Origin: Mucidula mucida
Lineage: Eukaryota > Basidiomycota > Agaricomycetes > Agaricales > Physalacriaceae
DNA: 64,000 bases
Assembly: GCA_015501055.1 (NCBI GenBank)
Contig: JADNYV010000033.1
Coordinates: 1-64,000, forward strand
Direction of reading: 5' to 3'
A model generated the notes under the pieces. It did no database searches. It saw only the letters and a list, made by a program, of their open reading frames with translations, and was not told where the DNA came from. A program made the position numbers and the translations under genes. How positions within the stretch are numbered: the first letter of the stretch is position 1; every line of letters begins with the position of its first letter. Below are positions 35,034-47,155 of the stretch, one piece after another.

Positions 35034-35273
35034 GGAGGAGCCACATTTCCTTGTATTGTTAAGACAACAGCATGTCAGAGAACAAGGGCGACTTGGACAA
35101 AAAAGGACTCGAGCCATCGGGCCGCCCTTCCGAGTCCGATCTGTTTCATATGCACGAACCGTCAACTTCAAGGAACTTGCCGGTCGCTGCCACCCAATCA
35201 ACCAGAAAGCTTTAGCCACTCGTTTCTTGTTCTCAATGGAGCATGAAGCAAGAATTACCTTGTCGGCTAACAC

Positions 35274-35775
35274 AAGTCACACCCGCATGGCCCAGCAACC
35301 CGCAATGGATGATTTGTTGGGCAAACAATATTACGAGCGCACTCTCTCCGTGGTCTGGCAGCGGCGACGCTCTATACTCTGCGGACGCCGCGACTGTCCG
35401 CCAACTTCACGTATACGTTAATTATTGTGAAAGCTGCGTTGGCTGATCGCATCCTCAAGAAACACTTGCACGCAGATCTCGTGGTACGAAGAGATCTGCC
35501 TCCTAGTGTCGTTTGACTGGCGCTTACGTTCTTTTGTAGCGCTGGAAACGAGCACACGAGGCAAAAGTCAGTACACTCTGTTTCCCTCATCGAAGTCGCT
35601 TACTTACTAAACATCACAGGGCGGGCAGTCTCGCCTCGGCTCGAAGTTACGCGTCCTCGTCCTGCTCCGCGTCAACGAGCACCTTAATGTCTATCCCCCG
35701 AAGTATCAGAAGGGGAGCACTGGGACACCCAGGAAGTCTGCACATCCACGCCCACTTGGAACGACGTTTGCTGGC
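35274..35775 (+). pseudogene. Cassette gene B, copy B1, truncated
   Basis: The first ~300 nt of B, including the ATG, are missing: the intergenic sequence jumps near 35,265 straight to the coding block PAWPSNPQWMICWANNIT. The frame is then broken near 35,420, exon 2 (RAHEAK) and part of exon 3 (SARSYASSSCSASTSTLMSIP) remain, and the copy stops after the codons for the FAGK-type block, where it is joined to segment C. Confidence 0.8.
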
Positions 35776-36060
35776 AAATGATAGTTGGCCCTTTGAGTTC
35801 GTCCGTGTCGATGAAGATATTAATTCTCTTGATGTCGGTAAGAATGACTTGTTCAGCATGCACATCGGCAAGATCACGCAGCGCGTGCAGAGGGACGCGC
35901 TTAGTCGACGAGAAGAGGGAGGTGCTACCGCCCAGTACGCACGTAGAAGTACGAGAAGGACTTGGATTCACCGCTGGAGGCGACAAAGCAGATTTTGTCG
36001 TACTCTGGAGACTTTGGAGAAGACGTACTCGTTCCTCCTAACCTGCAACACTTCAGTTAT
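35776..36060 (+). pseudogene. Cassette segment C, copy C1
   Basis: Coding-like blocks resemble C5: FVRVDEDINSLDVGKNDLFSM then HIGKITQRVQRDA, and in a shifted frame VREGLGFTAGGDKADFVV. The frame shift and the direct fusion to B1 exon 3 show it is broken. The function of C is unknown. Confidence 0.55.
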
Positions 36061-36392
36061 TACAAGGACGTACAATGGCATATTATGTTTTGTTTCTGAA
36101 GACACGCAGTAGTCGATTCTCTCGAGGAGCTTACCTTCTCCGCCCCGAAATAGTCTTGTTCTCCGAGCACTAAGCACGCTCCAAATGGTACTATATTAAA
36201 GTTACGATGATGGTTTACTACAACATCCGTGGCCTATCATCAGAAATGACCTAACAATCATACCCAAGAGGTCCTTGCTCAGCCGCGAACCGCCGTCTTC
36301 AATCTGAATGCCTGAACAATCTTTGTCTTCGTACGTCTGAACTTCACGCGTATTTGTGAAAAGCTGGATAGCACTGCACACAAAAACTTCGG

Positions 36393-37470
36393 TCAGATAG
36401 ATCTTGACAAAAGGCGAGGATACGCACATGATGTTTGGATTCTCCGACTTCGCGGAAATACTTCTTGGCCACAGGTGGCTTCGAGAGGACGCGAAGCAGC
36501 CCGCTGACGAGCTTTACATTCGTCAACAAGCCTGGACGGCGAAGTGAGACAATTGCACACATCTCAAGGAATTATGGCACTTACCGCTTCAAAGCAGCAT
36601 GCTCGTCCCATAGTTCGACTGGATCTGACAGGACTTTGATAACGCCAAGATCAGAATTGATCTTGATAGCTGGCGTGAAGATCTTGCTCCACATCGGAGC
36701 ATTTACCGACGAAAACAAGGAATTCTCGACAGCATCGATATCGTCACCGAACGAAGGCGCATAGTCGCCGACACTCTCTATCGAATCCGAATCCGAGTCT
36801 GAGGTGTTGTTGTTGACCACTGGGCCCTGGACTTCGAGAGGACTGACAGAGTACTCCGCCTCCATTGCGTTGATACGCTTAACGTCTTCGCTGGTATAGC
36901 GGGTGATGGCCGAATCAACGGCGGATGAAAAGCGTGGCGTATCCGAATATTCGTAGTTTTGTGGTTCTACCAAAACATCGAAGTCATCCATGGTGGGTTG
37001 ATAGCAATTTGACCACGGTAAAGGATGTGATATGGGGAGAGGCGTGCGACCAAGAGGGTGGTCAGTTGTAGGTAGAATGGGAATGCACATATCGGCTGTC
37101 TTGTGCTTGAATTTGTCCATACGATTGGGACGTGGTTTCGTCAAGCCAATTTGGATGGGTCGTAGCCACATTCTGTTGAATACAGCGTCGGAATCAGGTA
37201 ATCCCCCACTCCACTGCTCTAAGGTAAATGTGCTGTTGTCAAGGGTGTATACTGATAACGACGTACTTGAGAACAGTAAGCAGCATATTGTTTGCAGACC
37301 AAATTCTGGACCTTGGCCACAGTATCTCCACCATGGCAGTAGTACCGCAAAGTTGCTGCGGGATCGATAGAAAACGCGATAAAGCATCCTGGCCAGGGAA
37401 CATGAAGCATTCCTCGTTCGTCGTCGTCCTCGTCGTCATTTATCAAGGACATGAATTCGAAGCCAGACAT
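36393..37470 (-). CDS. Cassette gene A, copy A2
   Basis: Exons 37470-37267, 37213-36585 and 36531-36393 join in phase to 323 residues. Exon 1 (MSGFEFMSLINDDEDDDERG) lacks two codons found in the other copies (AKVQNL against AKELVQNL). Exon 2 keeps all motifs: WLRPIQIGLTKPRPN, CIPILPTTDHPLGRTP, FDVLVEPQNYEYS, the acidic serine-rich SDSDSDSIESVGDYAPS and KINSDLGVIKVLSDPVELWDE. The gene is divergent from B2 with 382 bp between start codons. It looks intact. No known domain; lack of signal peptide and membrane segments suggests a soluble intracellular protein. Confidence 0.72.
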
Positions 37471-37852
37471 GTTGAAGGTTTACGGGGGTACAAGTCTGTA
37501 TAGAACGCACTTTATAAGGTGGAGCCACATTTACTTGTATTGTTCCCAGAACAGACAATAGAATGACAGAAAACAAGGACGGCAGGAACAAAAAAGCACT
37601 CGAGCCATCGGGCCGACTTTCCGATCTGTATCAGAAATAGATCAGCATCCGCTCTTGTTGTTCACCAACCTTCAAGGAACTTCCCGGACGCAGCCACACA
37701 ATAAACCAGAAAGCTGTGGCCATTCGTTTTTTGTTATCAATGGAGCACAAAGCAAGGACGATCGTTCACTGGGTGTATAAATCTACCAGTCGAAGCTTGT
37801 TGCTCCAGAATACACCAACCTTCACCGACCCAACCACCGAACTCACCACACC
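37471..37852. promoter_or_regulatory. Shared divergent promoter region of A2 and B2
   Basis: The 382-bp region holds a TTATAA box for A2 (about 37,511-37,517, motif GTGGCTCCACCTTATAA on the minus strand), the conserved block TTCAAGGAACTTCCCGGACG near 37,670, and ATCAATGGAGCACAAAGCAAG near 37,736. The same blocks, in the same order, occur in the other A/B intergenic regions (55,546-55,929 and 40,744-41,136), supporting a shared control region. Confidence 0.6.
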
Positions 37853-38958
37853 ATGGAGGGTACAATATGTGGCATTAACGCCTCCGTCTACGATGCTCTT
37901 CTTGCATGTCTCCACAAAATGCATGGCGCCAGAAAATCGCGGACTCTCGCCCGAACTGGCAGTACGCTCTCCATCACGAAAACCATGAAATATCGTCCTT
38001 GTTATATCCTCAAGGCAAACCCCATGGCCAACTTTACTACTGTCTGCTTTATGGCAACATTCGGCGGTGCCGACTATGACGATCTTGCAGACATCACACA
38101 ACGTCTTGTTCGCCCTGTGCAACACAATCATCCCTCCTTCTCAGAAGCTGCTACTATACATCTCACACCTGCATGGCCCCGAGAGCCGCAGTGGATGATT
38201 TGTTGGGCAACCGATGTTGCGAGCGCGCTCTCTCTGTGGTCTGGCGCCGGCGACGTTCCATACTCTACGGATGCCGCGACTGTCCACAAGCTTCAAAGAG
38301 ACGTTTGGAACCTTGAAATCAAGCTCATGAAAGCCGCGTCGGCTGATTGCAACCTGGCGAGGCGCTTGCAAGCAGATCTCATGGTACACTTGTTTGGTAT
38401 TGTTTGGCTGATGCTCATATCCTTTTGTAGAACTGGAAAAGAGCACACGAGGCGAAAGTCAGTAGAATTCGTTTCCCACATCAAAGTTGTTTACTGACTA
38501 GACAGCACAGGGCGAAGGCTCTATCTACAGTCAAGCGCCAAAAGGGAGTCAAGGCAGTCTGGCCTCTGCTCGAAGTTACGTGTCCTCTTCATGCTCCGCG
38601 TCAACGAGCAGTTTGGTCTCCATCCCCGAAGTGTCTGAAGGTGAGGACTGGGGCCCGGAGGAGGTCCCAACACCCACGCCCACCGGCACGACGTTTGCTG
38701 GCAAAATACTGAAGAACATGACGAGAGCGTCGCATTCTTCACGTCTCTCCAAACGTCCCGCTTCATCGGTACGTCATTTCCTTCCGTGTCTGAACAAGGC
38801 CCGGCTAATTTCAGTAGGCGAAGGACCATTTCATGATCCAAGACCCACCGATGAAGCGAACGAATGCCTCTAGAGTCAGTTTCTCAAGTTGTCGCTCCCA
38901 GGGTAGTGGAAAGAACTGTTGGACTCAAGGCGGGCCTCCTGCAATTCGTGCGATGTGA
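37853..38958 (+). CDS. Cassette gene B, copy B2
   Basis: Four exons (37853-38383, 38431-38457, 38511-38768, 38818-38958) join in phase to 318 residues with introns of 47, 53 and 49 bp. Exon 1 encodes a folded-looking domain (MEGTICGINASVYDALL, FMATFGGADYDDLADITQR, PAWPREPQWMICWATD) and a helical, coiled-coil-like end. Exon 2 is a 9-codon mini-exon (NWKRAHEAK). Exon 3 is a serine-rich linker with SEGEDW and PTPTPTGTTFAGK. Exon 4 ends with the conserved tail SSCRSQ...PAIRAM. I do not recognise the family. All splice signals are intact, so this copy looks functional. Confidence 0.78.
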
Positions 38959-39019
38959 AAAGGATGTTTGGATACCCTAAAGCTGCACTATCATTTTATT
39001 GTAACTCTTATTCATGTCA

Positions 39020-39310
39020 GGTCTTTCGCGTTACGCGCACCAACTGCATATAGTAGACGCATCCTCTCAGTGCAGTCGGTAAGAAGGACTTGTTTAGCAT
39101 GCGCATCGCCAAGATCCCGCAGCGTGGGCAGAAGGACACGCCTAATTGACGAGACAAAGGAAGTGCTGCCCAGCACGCACGTAAAAGTATGAGAAGGACT
39201 AAGAATCACCGCTGGAGGTGACAAAGCAGATGTGGTCTTACTCTTGCCGGAAAGGCGGAAGCTTTTTGGGAAGATGTACTCGTTCCTTCTGCCGGAACGT
39301 GCAACACTTT
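39020..39310 (+). pseudogene. Cassette segment C, copy C2, degenerate
   Basis: It follows B2 after the same linker seen at the other locus (ttcatgtcaggtctttc). Blocks VGKKDLFSM, the equivalent of GKITQRVQ and ITAGGDKAD-type sequence are recognisable at DNA level, but stops (for example TGA near 39,150) interrupt it. Confidence 0.5.
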
Positions 39311-39562
39311 AGAAACGAAACAAAAGATGGCATTGTGATAACTGAAGCTATATAGTTCAAGTGGATTTGATTGAACAATCAATTGTTAGCATCGCAGTAG
39401 TCGATCCTCTCGATGAGCTTCTCCGCCCTAAGACAGTCTTGTTCCCTGCGCACTAAGCACGTTCCGAATGTGACTGTATTGAATTACAATGGTGGTATGC
39501 TAGAACATCCGTGGACTGTCTTCAGAAATGACCTAAGTAGTAAGAATCATACCCAAGACGTC

Positions 39563-40743
39563 CTAGCTCAGCCGCGAACCGCCGTCTCGAATCTGAAAAC
39601 CCCGACAAGTTTGGTCCTCGCACGTTTGAACTTCGCGCCTAATTGTGAAAGGCTGGATAGCACTGTACAGGAGAATGTCGGTAAGAATGGAAGGCAAAGG
39701 ACGAGGATACGCACATGATCGCTGGGCTACCTGATTCGGCGGAACCACTCCTTGGCCACAGGTGGCTTCAAGAGGACGCGAAGCAGCACGCTGACGAGCT
39801 TTACATTCGTCGACAATCCTGAGTGCGAAATCAGATGGCCGTGTACATCTCGAAGTATTATAGCACTTACCGCTTCAAAGCAGCATGCTCGTCCCAAAGT
39901 TCGACTGGATCTGAAAGGACTTTGATAACGCCAAGATCAGAATTGATCTTGATAGCCGGCGTGAAAATCTTGCTCCACATCGGAGCATTAACCGACGAAA
40001 AGAAGATGTTCTCGACAGCATCGATATCGTCGCCGAGCGAAGGCGCGTAGTCGCCGACACTCTCTATCGAATCCGAGTCTGAGGTGTTGACCACAGGGTC
40101 TTGTACTTCGAGAGGACCGACAGAGCACTCCGCCTCCATTACGTTTATACGTTTAACGTCTTCGCTGGTATAGCGGTGAATGGCTGAATCAGTGGCGGAT
40201 GAAAAGCGTGGCGTATCCGAATATTCGTAGTTTTGTGGCTCGACCAAAACGTCAAACTCATCGATGGTGGGTTGATAGCAGTTTGACCACGGTAAAGGAT
40301 GTGATATGGGGAGAGGCGTGCGACCAAGAGGGTGCTCAGTTGTGGGTAGAATGGGAATGCACATATCGGGTGTCTTGCGCTTGAATTTGTCCATACGATT
40401 GGGACGTGGTTTCGTCAAGCCAATCTGGATGGGTCGTAACCACATTCTGTTGAATGCGGCATCAGGATCTGGTAGTCCAGCAGTCCACTGCTTCAACGTA
40501 AGGATACTGTTGCTCAATGGTGTCACGACGTACTTGAACACAGTAACCAGCATATTGTTTGCAGGCCAATGTCTGAACCAGCTCCTTAGCCACAGTGTCT
40601 CCACCGCGGCAGTAGTACCGCAAAGTCGCAGCGGGATCGATAGAAAACGCGATAAAGCTTCCTTCCCAAGGAACAGGAACAACTCCTCGTTCGTCGTCGT
40701 CCTGGTCGTCATTCATCAAGGACAGGAATTCGTAGGAAGACAT
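39563..40743 (-). CDS. Cassette gene A, copy A3
   Basis: Exons 40743-40534, 40487-39871 and 39818-39563 join in phase to 360 residues. N-terminus MSSYEFLSLMNDDQDDDERG, then FIAFSIDPAATLRYYC; exon 2 holds WLRPIQIGLTKPRPN, CIPILPTTEHPLGRTP, FDVLVEPQNYEYS, TSDSDSIESVGDYAPS and KINSDLGVIKVLSDP. Exon 3 runs to a TAG at 39,563 and ends REVQTCEDQTCRGFQI then RDGGSRLS. The gene is divergent from the broken B3 with 393 bp between start codons. It appears intact. Confidence 0.72.
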
Positions 40744-40783
40744 GTTGAAGCGTTACGGGGTACGTATCTGCATATAAAGGGCT

Positions 40784-40790
40784 TTATAAG
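40784..40790 (-). promoter_or_regulatory. TTATAA box of A3
   Basis: GTGGCTCCACCTTATAA on the minus strand, about 45 bp before the A3 ATG. Confidence 0.55.
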
Positions 40791-41136
40791 GTGGAGCCAC
40801 ATTTACTTGTATTGTTCCCAGAACAGACAATAGCATGTCAGAGAACAAGGACGAGTTGAACAAAAAGGACTCGAGCCATCGGGCCGACCTTCCGATCTAT
40901 AGATCAGCGTGTAGTTCTCGAACCTTCAAGGAACCTGCCGGACGCTGCCACACAATAGACCAGAAAGCTGTAGCCATTCATTCCTTCTTACCAATGGAGC
41001 ACAAAGCAAGAATGACCTTGTTCCTTCCTAATAAACAAAGGGGCTATTATTAACGCAGGGGACGTGTAGATCTATCTATGGAAGCTCGTTGCTCTTATAG
41101 AATACACCCACATTCCCCAATCGAACCGTATAAATC

Positions 41137-41948
41137 ATGGAGGGTTCATTATGACTTATGTGCCATCAACGCCTCGGTTTACGATCGGTTTCTACATTGC
41201 CTCGACGAAATGCATGGCGCCGGAACATCGGGAACTAGCTTGGTTTCCGCACGGCCTCAGGCCTCAGGCTAGCAGCACACTCTTCATCACTAAATCCAAG
41301 CGATTTCGTCCAACTATACATCCATCTGCCTGATGGCAACGTTCGGCGGTCCCGATTATGACGATCTGGCAGAGATTATGCGACGTCGGTCTTGTTCGCC
41401 CTGTCGAACACAACCATCCCTCCTTCTCAGAGGCTCTTACTAGGCAAACGTTCGGTAGATTTCGTTTCCCTCATCGAAGTCGCTTACTGACTAGACATCC
41501 TAGTGCGAAGGCTTCATCTACAGTCAAGCGCCAAATGGAAGTCAAGGCAGTCTACTCTCCGCCCGAAGTTACGCGTCCTCGTCATGCTCCGCATCGACGA
41601 GCAGCTTGATGTCCATCCCCGAAGTATCGGAGGGTGAGGACTGGGATGCGCAGGAAGCCCCAACGCCCACGCCTACGGGCACAACTTTTGCTGGCAAAGT
41701 AATGAAGAACCTGGCGAGATCGTCGCGTTCTTCACATATCTCCAAACGCCCCGCTTCATCGGTAAGTGATTTTCTTCCGCGCATCAATGTGGCGTCACTG
41801 ACCTGAGCAGGCGAAGAACGACGTCGTGATCCAAGACCCACCGATGAAGCGAACAAATGCCTCTAGAGTCAGCGTCTCAAGTTGTCGCTCCCAGAGTAGG
41901 GGAAACAATTGTTGGGCTCAAGGCGCTCCTGCGATTCGCGCGATGTGA
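41137..41948 (+). pseudogene. Cassette gene B, copy B3, broken
   Basis: The ATG (MEGS) is followed within five codons by a stop caused by a small insertion. The 3' half of exon 1 and exon 2 are deleted (the sequence jumps near 41,440 to intron 2 sequence). Exon 3 (CSASTSSLMSIPEVSEGEDW) and exon 4 with the tail PAIRAM and stop at 41,946 are kept. Confidence 0.8.
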
Positions 41949-42221
41949 GAACATCCCAATAATCTAAGATTATGTCAACTCTCGATTATGAAATGCTATT
42001 GATGATCTTTGTATGCGCTGACTTTCGTGAAGCAGTCTGGCCGTTCGATGAGCCTAAGTTCTGCAATATTAAGCTTGTCCGAACTCACTTCCTGAGGGAT
42101 ACAGCGCATGGAGAATTTGGGCAAACATAACCGCAGCATGCCTACTAATCCACAACGTTTATACAAGGATAGTACCTGATTTGTTATACATTATTGCACC
42201 ATATCCCCAAGTCAACCGGAT

Positions 42222-43126
42222 TCATGACTGCTTCAATGCAGTCCAGCTGACGGTAACTACCACGTACGTGACCGGTACAGCTGGATAAATGGCTTTGCTA
42301 TCTCGAGGGCGGACACGCCGCACGCACCACTTTTGTGCTACGTCGTCAAAAGTTAGTCCGCTGGCGGGCTCCGGTTGGGAGGTCCCAAGCCACCGCTCTT
42401 CCTTTAAGGGATTGCCCTCCGTGCTGAGCAGGCGCCCATCGTACAATTTCATACGCCACGTAAGGACGCGTCGAACGATCGCCATCAACTGTATGATCCA
42501 ATCGATCAGACTCAAAGAAAGAAAGGTGCAGAAATCCCTCAACATACTTGTTCATAGTCGCGCTGGATCACCTCCAACTCGAGCTGCATATCCTCCAGCC
42601 CCCGGATCTTCCCGATATTGCGCGTCCATTCATCCTTCAGCGACAGCATCTGGTTGTGCTCCCAGTACCACCAATCCGAACTGCGCACAGTAATCTTCAG
42701 GCTCCGCATATGGACGCTCGGGGAGGCGCAGAGTTTGGGAAAGTGGCCTTCGAGCCACCACAGCTGCGCAAAGATCTGGACAAACCCCACCGTCTCGCGC
42801 TGCTGGGGAAGGAGGGCGGCAAAGTACTGCTCGGGGGCGGGGGCGCAGGAGATAGCTGGCGGGCCGCGATAGCACCAGAACACGTGCGTATTCATGAGCC
42901 AAGGGAGGAGGCGCGTCTCGGCGTAGATGCGCTTGCACGTTCGCAAGAGCGCTGTGCTAACGGTGTGCGCATAGCGGAAGCCCGGGCGGTAATAGTATGT
43001 ATGGCCCGAGTACGGTTGCTTGAGGTCATAAGAACTACGGAGGGCGAGGCGAAAGATGTAGTTCCTGATCTCTGGAGGAATGGTCGCGAAGAGAGGCGAG
43101 GCGATCTGTGGGTCAGTGACCTCCAT
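42222..43126 (-). CDS. DUF7730-like (F-box-related) protein
   Basis: Exon 1 (43126-42548) and exon 2 (42488-42222) join across a 59-bp intron (gtatgt...atacag). The start is the ATG of MEVTDPQIAS; an upstream in-frame TTG is not needed. The N-terminal pattern LFATIPPEIRNYIFRLALR, then ALLRTCKRIYAETRLLPW and NTHVFW, matches fungal DUF7730/2EXR-type domains that start like an F-box (P.E.R..I...). The C-terminus (LTWRMKLYDGR, WCVRRVRP) is on exon 2. About 280 residues, soluble, function unknown. Confidence 0.72.
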
Positions 43127-43463
43127 ATTTCGATGCAGGTGGTTGTCAGACAAGCTGTATTTATGCTAGTGAATAATGCTGTGTGAGCGTAGCTTGACGT
43201 GATGGAAGTCAGAGTGGAACGCTTTCCGGGCTGTCGAGATTCAATTGAACTACATACCGCGCTTTCCTCATTGGTTTCAAGTAAAAGCCTCCGCGATTGA
43301 ATACAGTCGCGTGATTCGTACTACTAGGCTCAACGTTTGATACGTGACTGCAGCATTCTAATCGAACATACACGTAGATCTCTACATATAAAACAATATT
43401 CTACAACTAGGTATATGTCGTGTCGTAAACAGAAAATGTTGTCCTTGGGAATGCAAAGTTCGT

Positions 43464-44587
43464 TTAATGCTGGTTATCGGTCACTTCGCGTCTAGTAGCC
43501 ACCGGCTCCTCCGCCTTCTCCTCATCGCTTGCTGCTGTTCGTTCGACCACTCCCGGAACGAATATCCACGAGAATGCGATCAGCACACGGATACCTGCGC
43601 CAACCCCCAGTGCACCGGGCGAGCCCAGACGGAATACAAGACCTCGAGCGGCGAGAGCTCCAAGCATAACAGAAGCAACCCCAAGCAAACGCTGGTCTCT
43701 CGGTGTATTGAAGCAATTCAGTTTGAATAAACCTTCGATTCCAAACAGCTCGACCCATGTCGTCGTTAACGGTACTGCCAATAACGAAAGTAAGAAGTTG
43801 AAGCTGGAAGAACCGATAGAACACCTACATGTCGCTCCAGAATTAGTCTTGAGACGCATACTCACCAGGCCTTGCATGCCCATACTTGCAGACATGAAGA
43901 TAAGCGTTATGAACGACACGAAATCGTCCCATGCAGGCCCGATGTCTAATCTAACCCGCATAAATTAAGTCAGTGTGGACATCTCCAAAACCGCATAGGA
44001 AATCTCACCTCTGGTCAGAGATCCCCGGGTATCCTTGGTTGCTTTTCCAGCTCGTGATGGCCGCAAACATCGTGAGGAACGCCTGGCATATCGTGGCGAG
44101 CCAGAGCCATCCCCTAGTCCTCGGACCGATGCTTTCTCCTAAGCGGGACAGCAAGACGCCCACCAAGAAGCTGAGAAGCGACGCCAACGCCTGTTGATCG
44201 GCGACGAGAAACGCCGTGGTGTGGCCTTCCCATAATCGCGCTATGGCGACAGCGAGCTGGGTGGTATTCCCAGACTGGAACCCGCACCACACGAATATCG
44301 CTGAGAAGGATATTGCGTTCCTGCAAGTGCGCCCGACCGTCAGTTAGTTGAAGTAAAGGCGGGAAAGGAAGGAATACGCACATGTACCCAGACATCAGGT
44401 AGTACCCGTTCATCTGGAAACTCGACATCGTCGTATCGACCTCTTCCCGCCACAGATCAGATATCGATGTGAATATCCGCCGCCGCCGCCGCCGTAGTAG
44501 TTGGTTGTTGGCCTGGTTGGTCAACGTAGGATCTGGCGAGACCGTGCGCGACATTGTGGCAACCGAGACGCGAGACTTTGACGGCAT
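43464..44587 (-). CDS. DUF1275 family membrane protein
   Basis: The protein has a polar basic N-terminus (LLRRRRRRIFTSI), then membrane segments with the family blocks MNGYYLMSGYMNAISFSAI and GFQSGNTTQLAVAIARL near the start, and later helices SLLSFLVGVLLSRLGES, WLWLATICQAFLTMFAAI, FVSFITLIFMSASMGMQGLV and IRVLIAFSWIFVPGVVE. The SGNTTQ block after the first helices is typical of DUF1275 (YoaK-like) proteins. Three introns are seen (near 44,330-44,390, 43,935-43,995 and 43,770-43,830). It is an integral membrane protein; transport role presumed, substrate unknown. Confidence 0.82.
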
Positions 44588-45754
44588 GTTTGGGGCGGGA
44601 GGAAGAAAGGCGGGAGAGCTGATACATGACTTAAGTAGTACCGCAGAGTGAAGAAAGAAGCCTGCACAGCCGTGGAGAAGTAACTGGTCGTATCGCCAAG
44701 CCTTGGATGGAGACAGAGGCTTCGATCGTGTTAGCTTCCGTCCTCGATCGAATGCGGTATAGGATTTTCAAGTCTTCTTGCAGCTGCAAGATTCGTTTTT
44801 CCGACCTTGGTCCTTGGCAAGCGACCGGTTTGTGTGAATGTGGCACCCTTCAATAACGGGGTTGCTTCAGTCACACATTTGAGTCAGTCAATAACATGTT
44901 AAAGACACGTTTCTCGGTAGATGGGTGGCGTAAGACGGTGAAAACTGCCAAGTGCGTTTATCCTCGACATGGATGGTATGCGTTGAGTGAGAGTGACCGT
45001 GTGAAAAGTCGACCAACCACCCAGCTGCCGATTTGCCGTAGTCTAGATCGCGTTATTCGCATGCTAGGTTATTTCTTCGTTAATATCTACTATGCCTTTT
45101 TATAGGCCGCCGCAAACTCGTCTCTATTCGCCCAGGAAAGGTTATCTGCAACTACGTTGCGTTGAACATTCAAGTTGACTAAAAATCCTCTTGGCGGTTG
45201 GGCGACCCTCGCTCTCTGCTGGCGTTGATGTCTGCGTCAGTACCCTCTTTGTTGAAAAACCCCGGTAATGAACTTGCGAATCAAATGGGCCTCTGCAGTC
45301 AGCTGTATGAGCTTCAAGTAGCAATGACTAGTGACAGAGGATAAAGACCTTGTCGGGAAACTCTTCTTGAGAGGCAGAGCTCGAGTCTCCTCTTCTTTTA
45401 ACCTGCAAGAAAGATAACACACCATTATTGAATTAACCAGTGCATGGAGTTGAGCTGAAAATCAATTTCAAGTTGCGTAGAAATGCGACTTCAACGGCGT
45501 TGATGTTCACGCCAAGGCGCCATTGCGATTGCGACGCGGAAGTTACACCATCTTTATTCAGAAGTTGTTCACTCCAGTCCCAGAAAGTTGTTGGTGGCGG
45601 ACAGGCCACTGCCGTCCAAGTCGCAACCAAACCTCCCCGCCCAATGCCAAGCCGGGAAGCGCCACACTTGCATATTCTTCCGCAGCGCACCGCCCCGAAA
45701 AGAGATAAGCGATTCATTAGATAAAATTTAAAATACCGCAACGCGAATTTCACG
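44588..45754. other. Intergenic, no supported gene
   Basis: Stretch between the DUF1275 gene and the release factor gene. Short open frames only. Confidence 0.5.
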
Positions 45755-47155
45755 TTACTCCTGAAGCATCTGCTCCATCGTCGTCTCGTCATCATTCTTC
45801 TGCAACGCGTCAATGAACTCGCCAAGCCCGTCACCTTCGATAACGGAGGACAGATTTCTCAGGGTGAGGCCTATGCGGTGGTCTGTGACTCGTTCCTGCG
45901 GGGCGTTTAACAGGACGTTTCACCAAGAGAAGGAAGAGAAAGCGTACTTGCGCGTAGTTGTAGGTTCGAATTTTGTCACTGCGGTCGACACCGGAGACGA
46001 GGTTGTTCTTGACGGCTCGTTTTTCCGCCATGTCTCGTATGATTTTCTGGTCCATGAGACGGGCGTGTAGGACTTGGAAAGCGCGTCGTCTGTTCTACAT
46101 CACGATCAGTAAGTGTGACGAAGACGTGGATTCAAGGGTATTTACTTGATGTTGACTACGTTCGTCTTGCATGGCCACGGTGATACCCGTAGGGATATGT
46201 GTTAATCGTACGGCCGACTCTGTCTTGTTAACATGTTGTCCGCCGGCACCGCTGGCACGCATAACTTCTAGTTTTATATCTTCCATTTTGTAAAGCGGTT
46301 CAGCCTCGGAAGTCTTTTCGTCAGCAAGGGGAAGGACCTAGAAAGACTTGTTATTCCAACTAATTGAGGTGCTGGGTACACCAGACTTACTATAACGGCC
46401 ACCGTACTAGTGTGAACACGACCACTGGCGTCTGTTGAGGGCACTCTCTGGACGCGATGGACACCACTTTCCCAGCGCAGACGATCGTAGGCGCCTTCAC
46501 CTTCAACTTCCATGAGAGCATCGCGCGCACCCCCTGCTTCCACGATGTTTACAGACACCATTGTGATCTTCCAGTTGGACGTTTCCGCAATGTATCGTTG
46601 ATACATTCTGAGCATATCGAGAAGAAAGAGGCAGGATTCTACGCCTCCGACGCCGGCTTTCAGTTCGACCAGGGCAGACATTTTCGCTGTCGACGATGGA
46701 GGAAGTAGGAGTGAGGGTAAAGTCGCGTTGACAAGTTGGTCGGCCTCTTTATTGAGTGCGTTGAATTCCTCCGTGGCCATAGAGCGCATGGTTGGGTCCG
46801 GGTCTTTTAGAAGTGGTTGTGTATCGTCAAGAAGCTATTCAACATGTTCACCAATGTTTTCCAATCACAGAGTTGTTCACTCACTGACTTGACGACATTT
46901 CTTTAACTGGTCCCAAGCATTCTGTAAGCCCTCTGATTCTTTAAGCTTACGTAGCCCAGCTATATCCTCTGGAGTTGACATTTCTTCAGACAGCTTTGGG
47001 TAATGAGCGTATATTTAAAGAAAGATGTTGGCAAATACCTGCGCTCTTATTCGAGAGCGCTCCTCGATGCGCTTTTGCACGACCTGCAGCAGTCTAGTGC
47101 CATCCTGGCGCGCTGCCTGCAGGCGTATACAGCTGGTCGTGAATCTACGGAACAT
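45755..47155 (-). CDS. MRF1: Mitochondrial peptide chain release factor 1
   Basis: The protein releases finished chains from mitochondrial ribosomes at UAA/UAG. The short N-terminus ([17 protein letters not shown]) is arginine-rich with no acidic residues, as expected for a mitochondrial presequence. Domain blocks follow in order: [39 protein letters not shown], and the catalytic loop [18 protein letters not shown] with the GGQ motif, then [36 protein letters not shown] and [12 protein letters not shown]. The C-terminus is MEQMLQE. Five introns were placed with consistent phase. Copy intact, about 370 residues, usual for the family. Confidence 0.93.

Noticed and set aside
34541..35062. Plus-strand open frame opposite A1 (and equivalents at 37,032, 40,306 and 56,008)
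   Set aside because: They mirror the conserved A exon 2; their repeated presence follows from A conservation, not from a second gene.
33905..41948. Divergent gene pairs as a homeodomain mating-type (A) locus
   Set aside because: The architecture is similar, but neither A nor B has a homeodomain signature (no WF.N.R helix), and no usual neighbour such as a mitochondrial intermediate peptidase gene is present.
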